A stretch of DNA of 44,260 nucleotides from an uncultured Pelagibacteraceae bacterium (lineage in GTDB: Bacteria; Pseudomonadota; Alphaproteobacteria; Pelagibacterales; Pelagibacteraceae), in the NCBI GenBank assembly GCA_902560855.1, contig CACENJ010000007.1:1-44260 (forward strand), read 5' to 3'. The notes beneath the pieces are model-generated. The model saw nothing but the letters and a program-made list of their open reading frames with translations. It was not told the DNA's origin and did no database searches. This document shows positions 10,080 to 19,894 of this stretch, piece after piece. The translations under genes were made by a program, and so were the position numbers. How positions within the stretch are numbered: the first letter of the stretch is position 1; each line of letters opens with the position of its first letter.

Positions 10080-12307
10080 ATTGTTCTTTCAGTGGTTGTT
10101 GAATTAAATACCTCTATTATATCTTTTTTTTGATAATCATTAAAATCTCTAAGTGTTATTCCACATTCTAAACCTGCACTTACTTGTTTAGCTTGATTTT
10201 TTTCTCTAAAAATTGAACCAATTTTACCATTATAAACAATATTGCCGTCTCTTATTATCCTTGCATTAAAGTCATTCTTTATTTCTCCTTCTAATACTTT
10301 AGATCCCGCTACTTTGCCAACTTTAGAAACTTTAAATATTTCAAGTATTTCTGCTGTTCCAACAATTTTTTCTTCAACATCTGGTGATAACAAGCCAGAC
10401 ATTTTTTTCTTAACAAAATCTATTGCTTCATAGATAATGTTGTAAGATGAAATTGTAATTTTTTCTTGCTCAGCCTTTTTTTTTGCTTCTTTACTAGGTT
10501 TTACATTAAAAGCTAATACTACTGCATTAGAAGCTTTTGCTAAGGCAATATCTGTTTCAGTTACCATTCCTATATCGGCTAATATTATTTTTGGCTTAAC
10601 TTCTTCATGTTTAATTTGGTTAATTGCATTTTTTATTGCTTCTGATGATCCATGCACATCTGATTTTATAATAATATTTAATTCTTCTGAAATTTTATCT
10701 TTAAAAGCTGATTCTTGTGTGGCAAAAGTAAGTGGATTTTTTTGATTTTTTATTTCTTGAATTCTTACTTCACATAGCGATTTAGCTTCTTTTTCACTTT
10801 CCAAAACTAAAAAATCATCTCCTGATTTAGCAGCTCCATTAATACCAAGTATTTCTACTGGAGATGCTGGTAGAGCTTTATCAATATTATTACCATAATC
10901 ATTAATTAAAGCTCTTACTTTACCCCATTTAAAACCACTTACAAAATAGTCTCCTTTTTTAAGAGTTCCAGATGTTATTATTACATTTACAATTGGACCT
11001 CTTCCTATATCTATCTTGGATTCTAAAACAGTACCAGTTGCTTTTGTCTCAAAATCAGTTTTTAAATCTAATATTTCAGCTTGAAGAAATATTGATTCAA
11101 TTAATTTTTCCATATTTTTTTTTGTTTTGGTTGATATTTCTACCATTAAAACATCACCTGACAATTCTTCAGCAATCAATTCATGTTCTAAAAGTTGATT
11201 CTTAATTTTTTGTGGATCAGCTTCCGATAGATCGCATTTATTAATAGCTACTACTATAGGTACATTTGCAGCTTTAGCGTGTTTAATAGACTCGATTGTT
11301 TGTGGTTTTACACCATCGTCTGCTGCTACTACAAGAACCACAATGTCAGTTAATTTTGAACCTCTGGCTCTCATTTCAGTAAATGCAGCATGTCCAGGTG
11401 TATCTATAAAAGTAATCTTTTTAGAATTTCTTTCTATTTGATATGCTCCAATGTGTTGGGTAATTCCACCAAATTCTCCTGAGATAACATTTGTATTTCT
11501 TAGGGTGTCTAATAATGAAGTTTTTCCATGATCTACATGGCCCATAACAGTAACAATTGGAGGACGATTTGATAAATTTTCAGTTTTTGTTTCCTTAATT
11601 TTTTTTACAATCTCTTCTGCTTTTGCTTCTCTGATAGGGTTATGTCCAAATTCCTTAACTAAATATTCAGCAGTATCTGCAGCCAACGCCTGATTTATTG
11701 TTACAGTTACCCCCATGCTGAGCAGATGCTTAATAACATTACTAGATTGTTCTGCCATTCTATTGGCAAGTTCTCTTACAGTAATTGCCTCTGGTATATT
11801 TACATCTCTTTTTACTGGTTTAAAACTTTCTTTAAATTCTTTTTTATTTTGATCTCTATTTTCTTTTAACTTTGCTCTTCTTAATGAAGCTAAACTTCTT
11901 GTTTTAGTTTCTATTTCATCACTTAAAGCTCGAGATACTGTGAGCTTTAATTCTCTTTTTTTTGATCCTATTTTTCTTCTTGAGTCTTTGTTTTCTACAC
12001 CACCTTTAAGTCTTCTTGTTGCTCTTTGTTCAGCAAGCTTTCTTTTTTCATAATCATTTGCCGTTTGGAAAGATTGTTTAAATATTTTTTGTGGTTTTTT
12101 AGTTTTAAAATCTTCGTTTAAGCCAACACTTTGCTTAATTCTAGGCTTAAACCCTGAACTTTTTCTATTTGGATTATTATTTGAAAATCTACTAGTTTTT
12201 TTTTCTATAACTACTGAATTTTTATTTTTAAATTTTGCTAATTCGATATTATCTATCGATTTTTTTGGGTTTCCAGAAATAGTTAATTTTGTTTTTTTTC
12301 TTTCCAT
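10076..12307 (-). CDS. infB: Translation initiation factor IF-2
   Basis: A 743-residue translational GTPase that brings initiator tRNA to the 30S P site. After a lysine-rich, low-complexity N-terminus comes the IF2_N domain ([21 protein letters not shown]). The G domain follows: [12 protein letters not shown] (G1), DTPGHAAF (G3), NKCD (G4). The beta-barrel and C-terminal fMet-tRNA-binding domains end in [16 protein letters not shown]. It is clearly shorter than E. coli IF-2 (890 residues), mainly in the N-terminal linker, fitting genome streamlining. It lies 10 nt after nusA and overlaps rbfA. Confidence 0.97.
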   Translation of the reverse strand: MERKKTKLTISGNPKKSIDNIELAKFKNKNSVVIEKKTSRFSNNNPNRKSSGFKPRIKQSVGLNEDFKTKKPQKIFKQSFQTANDYEKRKLAEQRATRRLKGGVENKDSRRKIGSKKRELKLTVSRALSDEIETKTRSLASLRRAKLKENRDQNKKEFKESFKPVKRDVNIPEAITVRELANRMAEQSSNVIKHLLSMGVTVTINQALAADTAEYLVKEFGHNPIREAKAEEIVKKIKETKTENLSNRPPIVTVMGHVDHGKTSLLDTLRNTNVISGEFGGITQHIGAYQIERNSKKITFIDTPGHAAFTEMRARGSKLTDIVVLVVAADDGVKPQTIESIKHAKAANVPIVVAINKCDLSEADPQKIKNQLLEHELIAEELSGDVLMVEISTKTKKNMEKLIESIFLQAEILDLKTDFETKATGTVLESKIDIGRGPIVNVIITSGTLKKGDYFVSGFKWGKVRALINDYGNNIDKALPASPVEILGINGAAKSGDDFLVLESEKEAKSLCEVRIQEIKNQKNPLTFATQESAFKDKISEELNIIIKSDVHGSSEAIKNAINQIKHEEVKPKIILADIGMVTETDIALAKASNAVVLAFNVKPSKEAKKKAEQEKITISSYNIIYEAIDFVKKKMSGLLSPDVEEKIVGTAEILEIFKVSKVGKVAGSKVLEGEIKNDFNARIIRDGNIVYNGKIGSIFREKNQAKQVSAGLECGITLRDFNDYQKKDIIEVFNSTTTERTI

Positions 12308-12317
12308 ATTTCATTTC

Positions 12318-13871
12318 TCAATCTTTATAAATTTTATCTCTTGCAGACATTATTAATTCATCTGCTTCACTTTTTTGTAAAGCAAAATCTTCTAAATAAC
12401 CTTTGATTTTTACCCGTTCACCCTTAATTATATCATAAGTGCCTGTTAATTCATCTGATGATAAATCTGCAAAATCAGAAAGTTTTAAAATTTTTTGTTC
12501 TCCAAGAGTTACTAACATTCCAAGCGTAAGTCCTTTATGATTTATTAGTTGTTCTTCTAGTCCTAAATCTTTAATTTTGTTCGAAATTTCTTCTTGATCC
12601 TTTAAATAAAATTCGTTGGCCCTTTCAATTAATTCTTTGGCCGTATCTTCCTCAATACCTTCTATTTTTGACAAAGTTTCTGTATTGCTATCTTTTATAT
12701 CATCAATTGTAGAAAAACCTTCGGCAACAAGCAGTTGTCCCAATGTTTCATCTAATTCCAAATTTTTAACAAAGTTTTCTGTTTTTTCTTTAAACTCTAA
12801 TTGTCTTTTTTCTGAGTCTTCTTGATCAGTCATTATATTAATTTCATAGTTAATTAGTTTTGTAGCCAATCTTACATTCTGTCCTCTTCTACCAATTGCT
12901 TTACTTAAATTTTCTTCGCTTAAAATTACGTCGAGTTTTTTAGAATCATTATCTACATTTACTCTTTGTATTTCTGCTGGAGATAATGCGTTTGCAACTA
13001 ATATAGCTGGATCTTCTGACCAATTTACAATATCTATTTTTTCTCCTTGCAGTTCATTTACTACCGCTTGAACTCTACTACCTCTCATACCAACACATGC
13101 ACCTACTGGATCTAAAGAAGTATCTATTGCTTTAACACAAATTTTTGCTCTACTACCTGGGTCCCTTGAAGAAGATTTAATTTCTATTAATCCATCGTAA
13201 ATTTCTGGAACTTCTTGTATAAAAAGTTTTTCCATGAACTTAGGATGTGCTCTAGATAAAAATATTTGTTGTCCTCTTGTCTCTCTTCTAACATCATAAC
13301 AATATGCCTTTATTCTATCTCCAGTTTTAATATTCTCTCTTGGAATTAATTCATTTTTTTGAATAATTGCTTCGGCTTTCCCTAGATCTACAATTACATT
13401 ACCAAATTCTAGTCTCTTAATAATTCCACTTAGTATTGTATCCTTTTTATCAATAAAATCATTAAATTGTCTTTCTCTCTCTGCTTCTCTTACATTAAAA
13501 CTTATTACTTGTTTTGCAGTTTGTGCAGCAATTCTTCCAAAGTCAAAAGAAGGTAAAACTTGTAAAACTTCATCTCCAAGTTTTTTATCTTTATTTTCAT
13601 CTGTTAGATTTTGGGCATCTTTTAAACTTATTTCTGTATTAAGATTTTCAGGTTTTTCTACAATTGTTAACTGTCTAAAAATTTCAATATTTCCACTTTT
13701 TCTATCAATTTGAACTTTTATTTCGTTGTCTTGCCCAAATTTAGATTTGGCTGCTTTTGCTATACCAATTTCCATCGAATTTATTATTAATTCTTTATCA
13801 ATTGACTTTTCTAAAGCTACAGCTTCTGCAATTCTTAAAAGTTCTAGTTTATCTGCTCTTCTATTTAACAT
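12318..13871 (-). CDS. nusA: Transcription termination/antitermination factor NusA
   Basis: A 517-residue RNA-polymerase-binding factor that controls pausing, termination and antitermination. The order is N-terminal RNAP-binding domain (1-130), S1 domain (about 135-200), two KH domains (GACVGMRGSRVQAVVNEL; AIGRRGQNVRLATKLINYE) and C-terminal acidic helix-hairpin-helix repeats (LGQLLVAEGFSTIDDI, TLGMLVTLGEQKILKLSDFA). The start is ATG 13871 with GGAAG at 13881-13885. That Shine-Dalgarno directly follows the T-run of a terminator-like hairpin, so the leader may act as an attenuator. rimP, the usual upstream partner, is absent. Confidence 0.97.
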   Translation of the reverse strand: MLNRRADKLELLRIAEAVALEKSIDKELIINSMEIGIAKAAKSKFGQDNEIKVQIDRKSGNIEIFRQLTIVEKPENLNTEISLKDAQNLTDENKDKKLGDEVLQVLPSFDFGRIAAQTAKQVISFNVREAERERQFNDFIDKKDTILSGIIKRLEFGNVIVDLGKAEAIIQKNELIPRENIKTGDRIKAYCYDVRRETRGQQIFLSRAHPKFMEKLFIQEVPEIYDGLIEIKSSSRDPGSRAKICVKAIDTSLDPVGACVGMRGSRVQAVVNELQGEKIDIVNWSEDPAILVANALSPAEIQRVNVDNDSKKLDVILSEENLSKAIGRRGQNVRLATKLINYEINIMTDQEDSEKRQLEFKEKTENFVKNLELDETLGQLLVAEGFSTIDDIKDSNTETLSKIEGIEEDTAKELIERANEFYLKDQEEISNKIKDLGLEEQLINHKGLTLGMLVTLGEQKILKLSDFADLSSDELTGTYDIIKGERVKIKGYLEDFALQKSEADELIMSARDKIYKD

Positions 13872-13884
13872 ATTTCATTACTTC

Positions 13885-13912
13885 CAAAAAAAAATGGGCC
13901 GAAGCCCATTTT
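13885..13912 (-). terminator. Intrinsic terminator/attenuator between metK and nusA
   Basis: Read on the minus strand, a GC-rich stem ATGGGC-TTCG-GCCCAT (flanked by A/T pairs; arms 13904-13912 and 13891-13899) with a stable UUCG loop is followed by a run of nine T residues. It lies 58 nt after the metK stop and ends immediately before the nusA Shine-Dalgarno. It can terminate metK transcripts. Because no promoter fits between it and nusA, it must also be crossed by nusA transcripts, which makes it a probable attenuator. Confidence 0.8.
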
Positions 13913-13927
13913 GAAATTTCAACAATG
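13907..13927 (-). promoter_or_regulatory. Candidate antiterminator hairpin in the nusA leader
   Basis: On the minus strand the leader reads CATT-g-TTGA-AATT-TCAA-AATG, a hairpin of eight pairs with one bulged G. Its 3-prime arm (13907-13912) is the same stretch that starts the 5-prime arm of the terminator, so the two structures exclude each other. This is visible in the sequence; regulatory function is inferred. Confidence 0.45.
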
Positions 13928-13934
13928 TATGGCG

Positions 13935-13962
13935 AATATATTTACTTTTTTTTAATTTTCAA
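13935..13962 (-). promoter_or_regulatory. Candidate sigma-70 promoter for nusA operon
   Basis: On the minus strand TTGAAA (13962-13957) and TATATT (13940-13935) are separated by 16 bp, a good match to the housekeeping consensus. The predicted transcript would start near 13928, at the edge of the candidate antiterminator hairpin, and give a leader of about 57 nt before the nusA ATG. AT-rich DNA produces such matches by chance, so confidence is moderate. Confidence 0.5.
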
Positions 13963-13969
13963 CTTCTTA

Positions 13970-15127
13970 TTATTCAAAAAGTCCTTTTTTATCAGTTTTT
14001 TCCCAAGAAAATGAACCATCGGACTCTGGTTCTCTTCCAAAGTGACCGTAAGCGGCGGTTTTTGAGTATATTGGTCTATTTAAGCTCAACATTTCTCTAA
14101 TTCCTCTAGGACTTAAATCAAAATTTTCACTTATTATTTTTTCTACATGTTTATTTTTCTCCTCATCATTATCAAAAAGATCAACATATATTGATAGTGG
14201 TTTTGATACACCAATTGCGTAAGCAAGTTGAATTAAACACTTATCAGCAATTTTTGATGCAACAACATTTTTTGCTAAATATCTTGAAGCATACGCTGCA
14301 GATCTATCAACTTTTGTTGGATCTTTTCCAGAAAATGCTCCACCTCCATGAGGTGCTGCACCTCCATAAGTATCAACTATAATTTTTCTACCTGTTAAAC
14401 CACTATCGCCATCAGGCCCACCAATTACAAAGTTACCTGTTGGATTAATATAAATTTCAGTATCATCTAATCCATTAATCAAATTTTTTGGAATAGATTT
14501 TTCAATATAAGGTTTTACCAAGTCCCTGACTTGTGATTGATTTACATCTGCAGAATGTTGTGTTGATATAACAACAGATTTAACTGATGATGGTTTTCCA
14601 TCCTTATACTGGATTGTAATTTGACTTTTTGAATCTGGTTCAATATTTTTTAATTTTCCAGATTTTCTATCTTCCGCCATCAATCTTAAAATTTTATGCG
14701 AGTAATGTATTGGTGCTGGCATTAAAACATCAGTTTCATTGCAAGCATAGCCAAACATTATACCTTGATCGCCAGCTCCTTCATCTTTATTTCCAGTTGC
14801 ATCAACCCCCATTGCAATATCCGCTGATTGGGAATGTAAAAAAGCATCAATGCTAACATTTTTCCAATGAAAACCTTCTTGTTCATATCCAATATCTTTA
14901 ATGCAATCTCTAACCTTTAAAATTAATTCATCTTTTTTTATTTCGGGACCACGTGTTTCTCCTGCTAAAACAACTTTATTTGTCGTTGTTAATGTTTCGC
15001 AAGCTACTCTTGATTGTGGTTCTGAATTTAAATAAGTGTCAACCACCATATCGGAAATTCTGTCACAAACTTTGTCTGGATGTCCTTCTGAAACTGATTC
15101 ACTAGTAAATAAATAATCTTTCTTCAT
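13970..15127 (-). CDS. metK: S-adenosylmethionine synthetase
   Basis: A 385-residue enzyme that makes SAM from methionine and ATP. Signatures seen are [14 protein letters not shown] (methionine/ATP loop), [12 protein letters not shown], and the P-loop-like [21 protein letters not shown] followed by [18 protein letters not shown]. Length is normal for the family. Its ATG at 15127 overlaps the last base of the lnt stop codon, so it is the last gene of the phoH-ybeY-lnt-metK series. A terminator-like hairpin follows before nusA. Confidence 0.97.
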   Translation of the reverse strand: MKKDYLFTSESVSEGHPDKVCDRISDMVVDTYLNSEPQSRVACETLTTTNKVVLAGETRGPEIKKDELILKVRDCIKDIGYEQEGFHWKNVSIDAFLHSQSADIAMGVDATGNKDEGAGDQGIMFGYACNETDVLMPAPIHYSHKILRLMAEDRKSGKLKNIEPDSKSQITIQYKDGKPSSVKSVVISTQHSADVNQSQVRDLVKPYIEKSIPKNLINGLDDTEIYINPTGNFVIGGPDGDSGLTGRKIIVDTYGGAAPHGGGAFSGKDPTKVDRSAAYASRYLAKNVVASKIADKCLIQLAYAIGVSKPLSIYVDLFDNDEEKNKHVEKIISENFDLSPRGIREMLSLNRPIYSKTAAYGHFGREPESDGSFSWEKTDKKGLFE

Positions 15128-16677
15128 TATCTCTCCCTTTTTTTATAATTAAAAAAAATCAAACTAATATAAAACAAGATAAAATAAAAGAATATATTGT
15201 TTCCAAATTTTGAAAAAAAAGTCTTTTTTAAGCTTTTATAATTATTTATTTCCATTACTCCCTTATGAGTTGACTCTAACATATTAACAATTAGTCCATT
15301 ACCATCTATATATGCTGAAACTCCATTGTTAGAAGCACGAATTATATTTTTTCCTTCTTCAATTGCTCTAAAAATAGAATGAGAAAAATGTTGTTGAGGT
15401 CCTATAGAATTTCCAAACCAACCATCTTCGGAAATATTAATAATAAAATCAGTTTCATCTGATCTTAAATTAATTTTGCCAGAATATATTATTTCATAAC
15501 AAATTAAGGGAATAAAATTAAAATTTAAATCATCTAAAAATATCAAATTTCTTTTATTTCCTTTACTAAATGACTCATAGCCAAAACTAATTTTTCTTAG
15601 CCCAATGCTTTTAAAAAACTTTTCAAAAGGCAGAAATTCTCCAAAAGGAACTAGTTTAATTTTATTATATTCATTAATTAAATTTAATTTATTATCTAAA
15701 ACAACCATTGAATTGTATATTTTGTTTGAACTATCTATTATTTTTTCTGTGTTTATTCCCATAATAATTATATGTGATTGTGAAAATTTTTCAGAAAAAA
15801 TTTGTTTAAAATTTTTTAATTGATCAAAGTTAACTCCAGCCAAAGCTCCTTCTGGAAAAATAAAAATAGTTTTGTGTAAAATATTTGGATTGCTAAGTTC
15901 AATTAATTCTTTAATTATAATTTCTTCATTATTAGGCTCAAAAAATCTTTCAATAGAAATTTTTGGAGAAATTACTTTTAAATTAAAATCATTCAATTCT
16001 TTGTAAAAATTATTACTGTTTTTTATTTTTTGATAACCATAAAAATGATTTGATACCAAGATTAATAATAAAAAAATAAATGATATTAATTTAAATTTTA
16101 ACGTTTTTTTAAAAAAAATAACTAAAGGAAATAAAAAAATTGTTATTGATATTAAATTAAAAGAATAAGTTCCAATTAATGATAAAATTTGCAAAGAATT
16201 TAAATAGTTTGTCCAACTATACACAATTAAGTTCCAAGGAAACCCTCCAAGAAAAAATCCTCTAATAAATTCTATAGTAGCAAAAATTACTGAAAAAATT
16301 AATATTGATAAAAAATTTTTTTCCAATCTAAATTGTGATGCCAATAAAGTTGCTAAACCATAAAACAAACCTAAAAACGATGGAATTAATATTAAAGCAA
16401 TTGGAATAAACGGTTTAAAAATATCTTCAAATGTTAATGAATAAACTATCCAATAAATGTTTGAAAAAAAATATCCAATACCAAAACTCCATCCAATTAT
16501 AAAACTAAGCCAAATAGATTTTTTTTTTTTAATTTCTATCAAAAAAAATAATAACAAAGGAAAAGTTATAAAATTTATTACAATAAAGTTGTAAGGTGTA
16601 AGACTGAATGATGTTATGGCACCCAACAACAAAGGTACAAACCAGTAGTAAAGTTTTTGATTTATTTTTTTTATCAA
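15127..16677 (-). CDS. lnt: Apolipoprotein N-acyltransferase
   Basis: A 516-residue inner-membrane enzyme that N-acylates the lipid-modified cysteine of lipoproteins, the last maturation step. Six or so hydrophobic segments cover residues 10-210, followed by the periplasmic nitrilase-like domain. The catalytic triad is readable as E276 (FPEGALAG), K339 ([11 protein letters not shown]) and C393 (PLICYEIIY). One more membrane segment closes the protein. The start appears to be TTG at 16677, overlapping the ybeY TGA (TTGA), so initiation is probably coupled. The corC/hlyC gene that often lies between ybeY and lnt is absent. Confidence 0.94.
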   Translation of the reverse strand: MIKKINQKLYYWFVPLLLGAITSFSLTPYNFIVINFITFPLLLFFLIEIKKKKSIWLSFIIGWSFGIGYFFSNIYWIVYSLTFEDIFKPFIPIALILIPSFLGLFYGLATLLASQFRLEKNFLSILIFSVIFATIEFIRGFFLGGFPWNLIVYSWTNYLNSLQILSLIGTYSFNLISITIFLFPLVIFFKKTLKFKLISFIFLLLILVSNHFYGYQKIKNSNNFYKELNDFNLKVISPKISIERFFEPNNEEIIIKELIELSNPNILHKTIFIFPEGALAGVNFDQLKNFKQIFSEKFSQSHIIIMGINTEKIIDSSNKIYNSMVVLDNKLNLINEYNKIKLVPFGEFLPFEKFFKSIGLRKISFGYESFSKGNKRNLIFLDDLNFNFIPLICYEIIYSGKINLRSDETDFIINISEDGWFGNSIGPQQHFSHSIFRAIEEGKNIIRASNNGVSAYIDGNGLIVNMLESTHKGVMEINNYKSLKKTFFSKFGNNIFFYFILFYISLIFFNYKKRER

Positions 16678-17126
16678 TTTTTTTTGTAAAATTTATTTAA
16701 TATTAAATCTTCAAGTTTTTTCATTTTTTTAAAATCTTTATTTTTTTTATGATTATATCCTAACAAATGAAGATATCCGTGAATCCATAATTTATCAAAC
16801 TCCATAAAGAAATTTGATTTTTTTGATCTTTTTTTTAAAATTTCATAGCTAATTGCAATATCTCCTAAATATAAATTTTTTTTATTTTTAATCTTTTCGT
16901 TAAATGGAAATGAAAGAACATCAGTGGGTTTATTTTTGTTTCTAAATTTTTTATTCAATTCTTTCATTTTTTTATTATTTGTTAAAAAAACTGTATAATT
17001 TTTAGATTTATTTTTTAATAGCTTAAGCCTGTTCAATTTTAACAATTTTTTTCTAATATATTTTTCTGGATTTTTAAATTGTTTTTTCCAAAGTTTGTAA
17101 TCTAAAACAACGTCTATTCTAGTCAT
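16674..17126 (-). CDS. ybeY: Endoribonuclease YbeY
   Basis: A 150-residue zinc-dependent endoribonuclease involved in 16S rRNA 3-prime maturation and ribosome quality control. The zinc signature HGYLHLLGYNH is present near the C-terminus, with Asn in place of the usual Asp of GYDH while all three histidines are kept. PTDVLSFPF and YLGDIAIS are further family motifs. It overlaps the phoH end by 8 nt and the lnt start by 4 nt, in the conserved phoH-ybeY order. Confidence 0.94.
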   Translation of the reverse strand: MTRIDVVLDYKLWKKQFKNPEKYIRKKLLKLNRLKLLKNKSKNYTVFLTNNKKMKELNKKFRNKNKPTDVLSFPFNEKIKNKKNLYLGDIAISYEILKKRSKKSNFFMEFDKLWIHGYLHLLGYNHKKNKDFKKMKKLEDLILNKFYKKN

Positions 17127-18126
17127 TATTTTGATCTGAGTAAGCCTTAACTATTTTTGTAACTAGGGGATGTCTTACTACATCTGTGTGATCAAAATCT
17201 ATAACGGAAATCTCTTTTAAATGTCCCAACAGTTTTTTTGATTTATTTAATCCTGATAGACTTTTGTTTGGTAGGTCTATTTGTGATGGGTCACCATTAA
17301 TAACAATTTTAGAATTTTCACCAATTCTAGTTAAGAACATTTTTATTTGCATGTCGGTCGCGTTTTGTGCTTCATCTAAAATTGCAAATGAATTTTTTAA
17401 AGTTCTTCCTCTCATAAAAGCAATAGGTGCAATTTCTATATCACCAATCTCAATTCTTTTTTGAATTTTTTCATAATCCAAAAGATCATATAAAGAATCG
17501 TATAAAGGTCTAAGATACGGGTCTACTTTTTCTTTCATATCTCCGGGTAAAAAACCTAATCTTTCGCCAGCTTCGACTGCGGGTCTTGATAAAATTATTC
17601 TTTCAATTTTTTTTTCGAGTAACATTGTTAAAGCAACAGCCACGGCCAAGTAAGTTTTTCCAGTTCCCGCTGGGCCTGCTGAAATAATAATGTCGTTTTC
17701 TTTTAAAGCTCTAACATATTTTTTTTGTCTTTCAGATCTTGGAATAACTGATCTTTTTGGTGTCTTTATTATATATTCAACGTTTTTATTAGATTTATTG
17801 TTTTTTTCTTCAATCATAAATTTATTTATTGATGAAATTATATCTTTTTTTTCAATTGATCCATTATTAATAAATTGTTCTGCTAAAAATTGTATAGCAT
17901 TTTTAACAATTTCATTTTTTCCTGAATCACTTTTAATAAGTATAGAATTGCCTCTAAAATATATGCTTGTATTTGTAAGATTTTCTAACTCTTTAAGATT
18001 AGAATTAAATTCACCAACAACTCCCATCAATAAATCATTATTTTGAAATACAACGCTAATAGAATTGTTATCTGAATATACAAATTTTAGATTTGAAACT
18101 AGTTTTTTTGATTTTAAATTGCTCAA
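17119..18126 (-). CDS. phoH: PhoH-family ATPase
   Basis: A 335-residue PhoH-like P-loop ATPase related to the helicase superfamily 1 core. Walker A is GPAGTGKTYLAVA and Walker B is FAILDEAQNATDMQIKMFLTR. An N-terminal KH-like region precedes them. Its exact role is unsettled in the family; RNA metabolism is suggested by its constant linkage to ybeY and miaB. No ATG is available upstream because an in-frame stop lies at 18130-18132, so the start is TTG 18126, only 3 nt after the miaB stop. Confidence 0.93.
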   Translation of the reverse strand: MSNLKSKKLVSNLKFVYSDNNSISVVFQNNDLLMGVVGEFNSNLKELENLTNTSIYFRGNSILIKSDSGKNEIVKNAIQFLAEQFINNGSIEKKDIISSINKFMIEEKNNKSNKNVEYIIKTPKRSVIPRSERQKKYVRALKENDIIISAGPAGTGKTYLAVAVALTMLLEKKIERIILSRPAVEAGERLGFLPGDMKEKVDPYLRPLYDSLYDLLDYEKIQKRIEIGDIEIAPIAFMRGRTLKNSFAILDEAQNATDMQIKMFLTRIGENSKIVINGDPSQIDLPNKSLSGLNKSKKLLGHLKEISVIDFDHTDVVRHPLVTKIVKAYSDQNND

Positions 18127-18129
18127 TTT

Positions 18130-19470
18130 TTATGCTGCTCTAATATTTTTATTTAATTTTATTTCACCAAATAAGTTATTTTTGTTGGAACTTGTAATAA
18201 AAACTGAGACTACTTTTCCTTCAATTTCGTTTGGACCCTTAAATATTACAGGTGTCATATGTTCTGTTCTTCCAAAAAACTTAGTTTGATTACTCATTCT
18301 ATTTTCAACCAAAACATTTACATATTTATTTTCTTTAGTTTTATTTTTTAAGCTTTGGTTTCTAAAAAGCTCATTTTGAATTAATTTTAATCTCTCTTTT
18401 GCTATATTTGTATCAATTAAATCTAAATTAGAAGCTGTCGTACCTGGTCTTGGGCTGAATATAAAAGAATATGAATGTATGAAATTTATTTTTTTAATTA
18501 ATTGCATTGTGTATTCAAAATCTTTTTCTGTTTCACCTGGGTAAGCTATAATAAAATCACTTGAAAATTCAATTTTTGGATTTATTTTTTTTAATTTTTC
18601 ATATACAGAAAAATAATATTCAACTGTATGGTTTCTATTCATTAATTTTAAAATTTTATTAGATCCACTTTGAATTGGCAAATGAACAAATGAAACAAGT
18701 TTTTTGCTTTCTTTATAACAATTAATTAAATCTTCGGTCATATCTAATGGGTGAGATGTTGTGTATCTGATTCTCTTAAGTTCAGTAATATCTTCTAGTT
18801 TCATTATTATATCGGATAGTCTAAAAATTTTATTTTTTTCTTCGTACTGATAAGCATTAACATTTTGACCTAATAATGTTATTTCTTTCGAACCGTTTTG
18901 CACAAGTTGTTTAGCTTCCTTAATAATTTTAAAAAAGGATCTAGAATACTCTGGGCCCCTTGTGTAAGGCACAACGCAAAATTTACAAAATTTATCACAT
19001 CCTTCTTGGATAGTTAAAAATGAAGAAACTTTGCTATTATTATTTTTTATTTTATCAAAATATTCGAATTTTGATATAACATCAAAATCAGTTTCTTCTT
19101 TTTTTTCTTTCTTCTTTTTGTATTTAAAAATTAACTCATTAATTTTGTGATATGATTGTGGTCCTATTACAATATCAATATATGGTTCACGTTTTACCAT
19201 TTCATTATTTTCTGCTTGGGCTACACACCCTGCAACTATAACAATGGGTTTTTCTTTTAATTTAAAATTTTTTTTTACTCTTCCTATTTCGTGATAAACT
19301 TTTTCTTTTGCTTTATCTCTTATATGACAAGTATTTAAAATATAACAATTTGCTTCTTCACATATTTCTGTTTTTTTATAGCCAATTTTTGAAACGGATT
19401 CATAAATACGATTTGAATCATATTCATTCATTTGACAACCAAACGTTTTTATATAAACTTTTTTTGACAT
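18130..19470 (-). CDS. miaB: tRNA-2-methylthio-N6-dimethylallyladenosine synthase MiaB
   Basis: A radical-SAM methylthiotransferase that modifies i6A37 of tRNAs reading UNN codons. The N-terminal UPF0004 domain supplies three cluster cysteines (FGCQMNEYDS, NTCHIRDKA, VAGCVAQAE). The radical-SAM domain has CDKFCKFCVVPYTRG, with the CxxxCxxC motif, and a TRAM domain ends the protein. The frame is open to ATG 19497 (455 residues, 23-nt overlap with fur). ATG 19470 (446 residues) is chosen because family members begin right before KKVYIKTFGCQMN. Neither start has a clear Shine-Dalgarno. Confidence 0.95.
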   Translation of the reverse strand: MSKKVYIKTFGCQMNEYDSNRIYESVSKIGYKKTEICEEANCYILNTCHIRDKAKEKVYHEIGRVKKNFKLKEKPIVIVAGCVAQAENNEMVKREPYIDIVIGPQSYHKINELIFKYKKKKEKKEETDFDVISKFEYFDKIKNNNSKVSSFLTIQEGCDKFCKFCVVPYTRGPEYSRSFFKIIKEAKQLVQNGSKEITLLGQNVNAYQYEEKNKIFRLSDIIMKLEDITELKRIRYTTSHPLDMTEDLINCYKESKKLVSFVHLPIQSGSNKILKLMNRNHTVEYYFSVYEKLKKINPKIEFSSDFIIAYPGETEKDFEYTMQLIKKINFIHSYSFIFSPRPGTTASNLDLIDTNIAKERLKLIQNELFRNQSLKNKTKENKYVNVLVENRMSNQTKFFGRTEHMTPVIFKGPNEIEGKVVSVFITSSNKNNLFGEIKLNKNIRAA

Positions 19471-19474
19471 TAAG

Positions 19475-19885
19475 TTAGGATTTTTTTTTAACCCCATATA
19501 ATTCTAGTTTATGATCTACTAATTCATATCCATATTTTTCTGCAACTTTTTTTTGAAGTTTTTCAATTTCTTCATCTACAAATTCTATTATTTCCCCAGT
19601 TTTTACATCTATTAAATGATCATGATGACTTTCGTTAAGTTCTTCATATCTAGCTTTTCCACCTTTAAATTCATGTTTTGTTAATATGCCGGATTCTTCA
19701 AATAATTTCACAGTTCTATAAACTGTTGCAATGCTAATTTTTGAATCAATTTTAGATACTCTTTTGTAAAGTTCATCTACATCAGGATGGTCATCGGATT
19801 CTGACATAACTTTTGCTATGATTTTTCTTTGGTCAGTTAACTTAACCCCTTTATCTAAACATTTTTGTTCAATTGAAATTTTCAT
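19475..19885 (-). CDS. fur: Fur-family metal regulator (Fur/Mur)
   Basis: A 136-residue Fur-superfamily repressor. The DNA-binding half shows LTDQRKIIAKVM and SIATVYRTVKLFEESGILTKHEF. The metal-binding half shows ESHHDHLIDVKTGEIIEF, with the HHDH site, and the C-terminus ends YELVDHKLELYG. In alphaproteobacteria this locus between tsaB/rimI and miaB encodes Fur or the manganese regulator Mur; the two cannot be separated by sequence alone. It is a different protein from the Irr at 4086-4502, which carries HHH instead. It is 9 nt downstream of tsaB. Confidence 0.92.
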   Translation of the reverse strand: MKISIEQKCLDKGVKLTDQRKIIAKVMSESDDHPDVDELYKRVSKIDSKISIATVYRTVKLFEESGILTKHEFKGGKARYEELNESHHDHLIDVKTGEIIEFVDEEIEKLQKKVAEKYGYELVDHKLELYGVKKKS

Positions 19886-19894
19886 TATTACATT

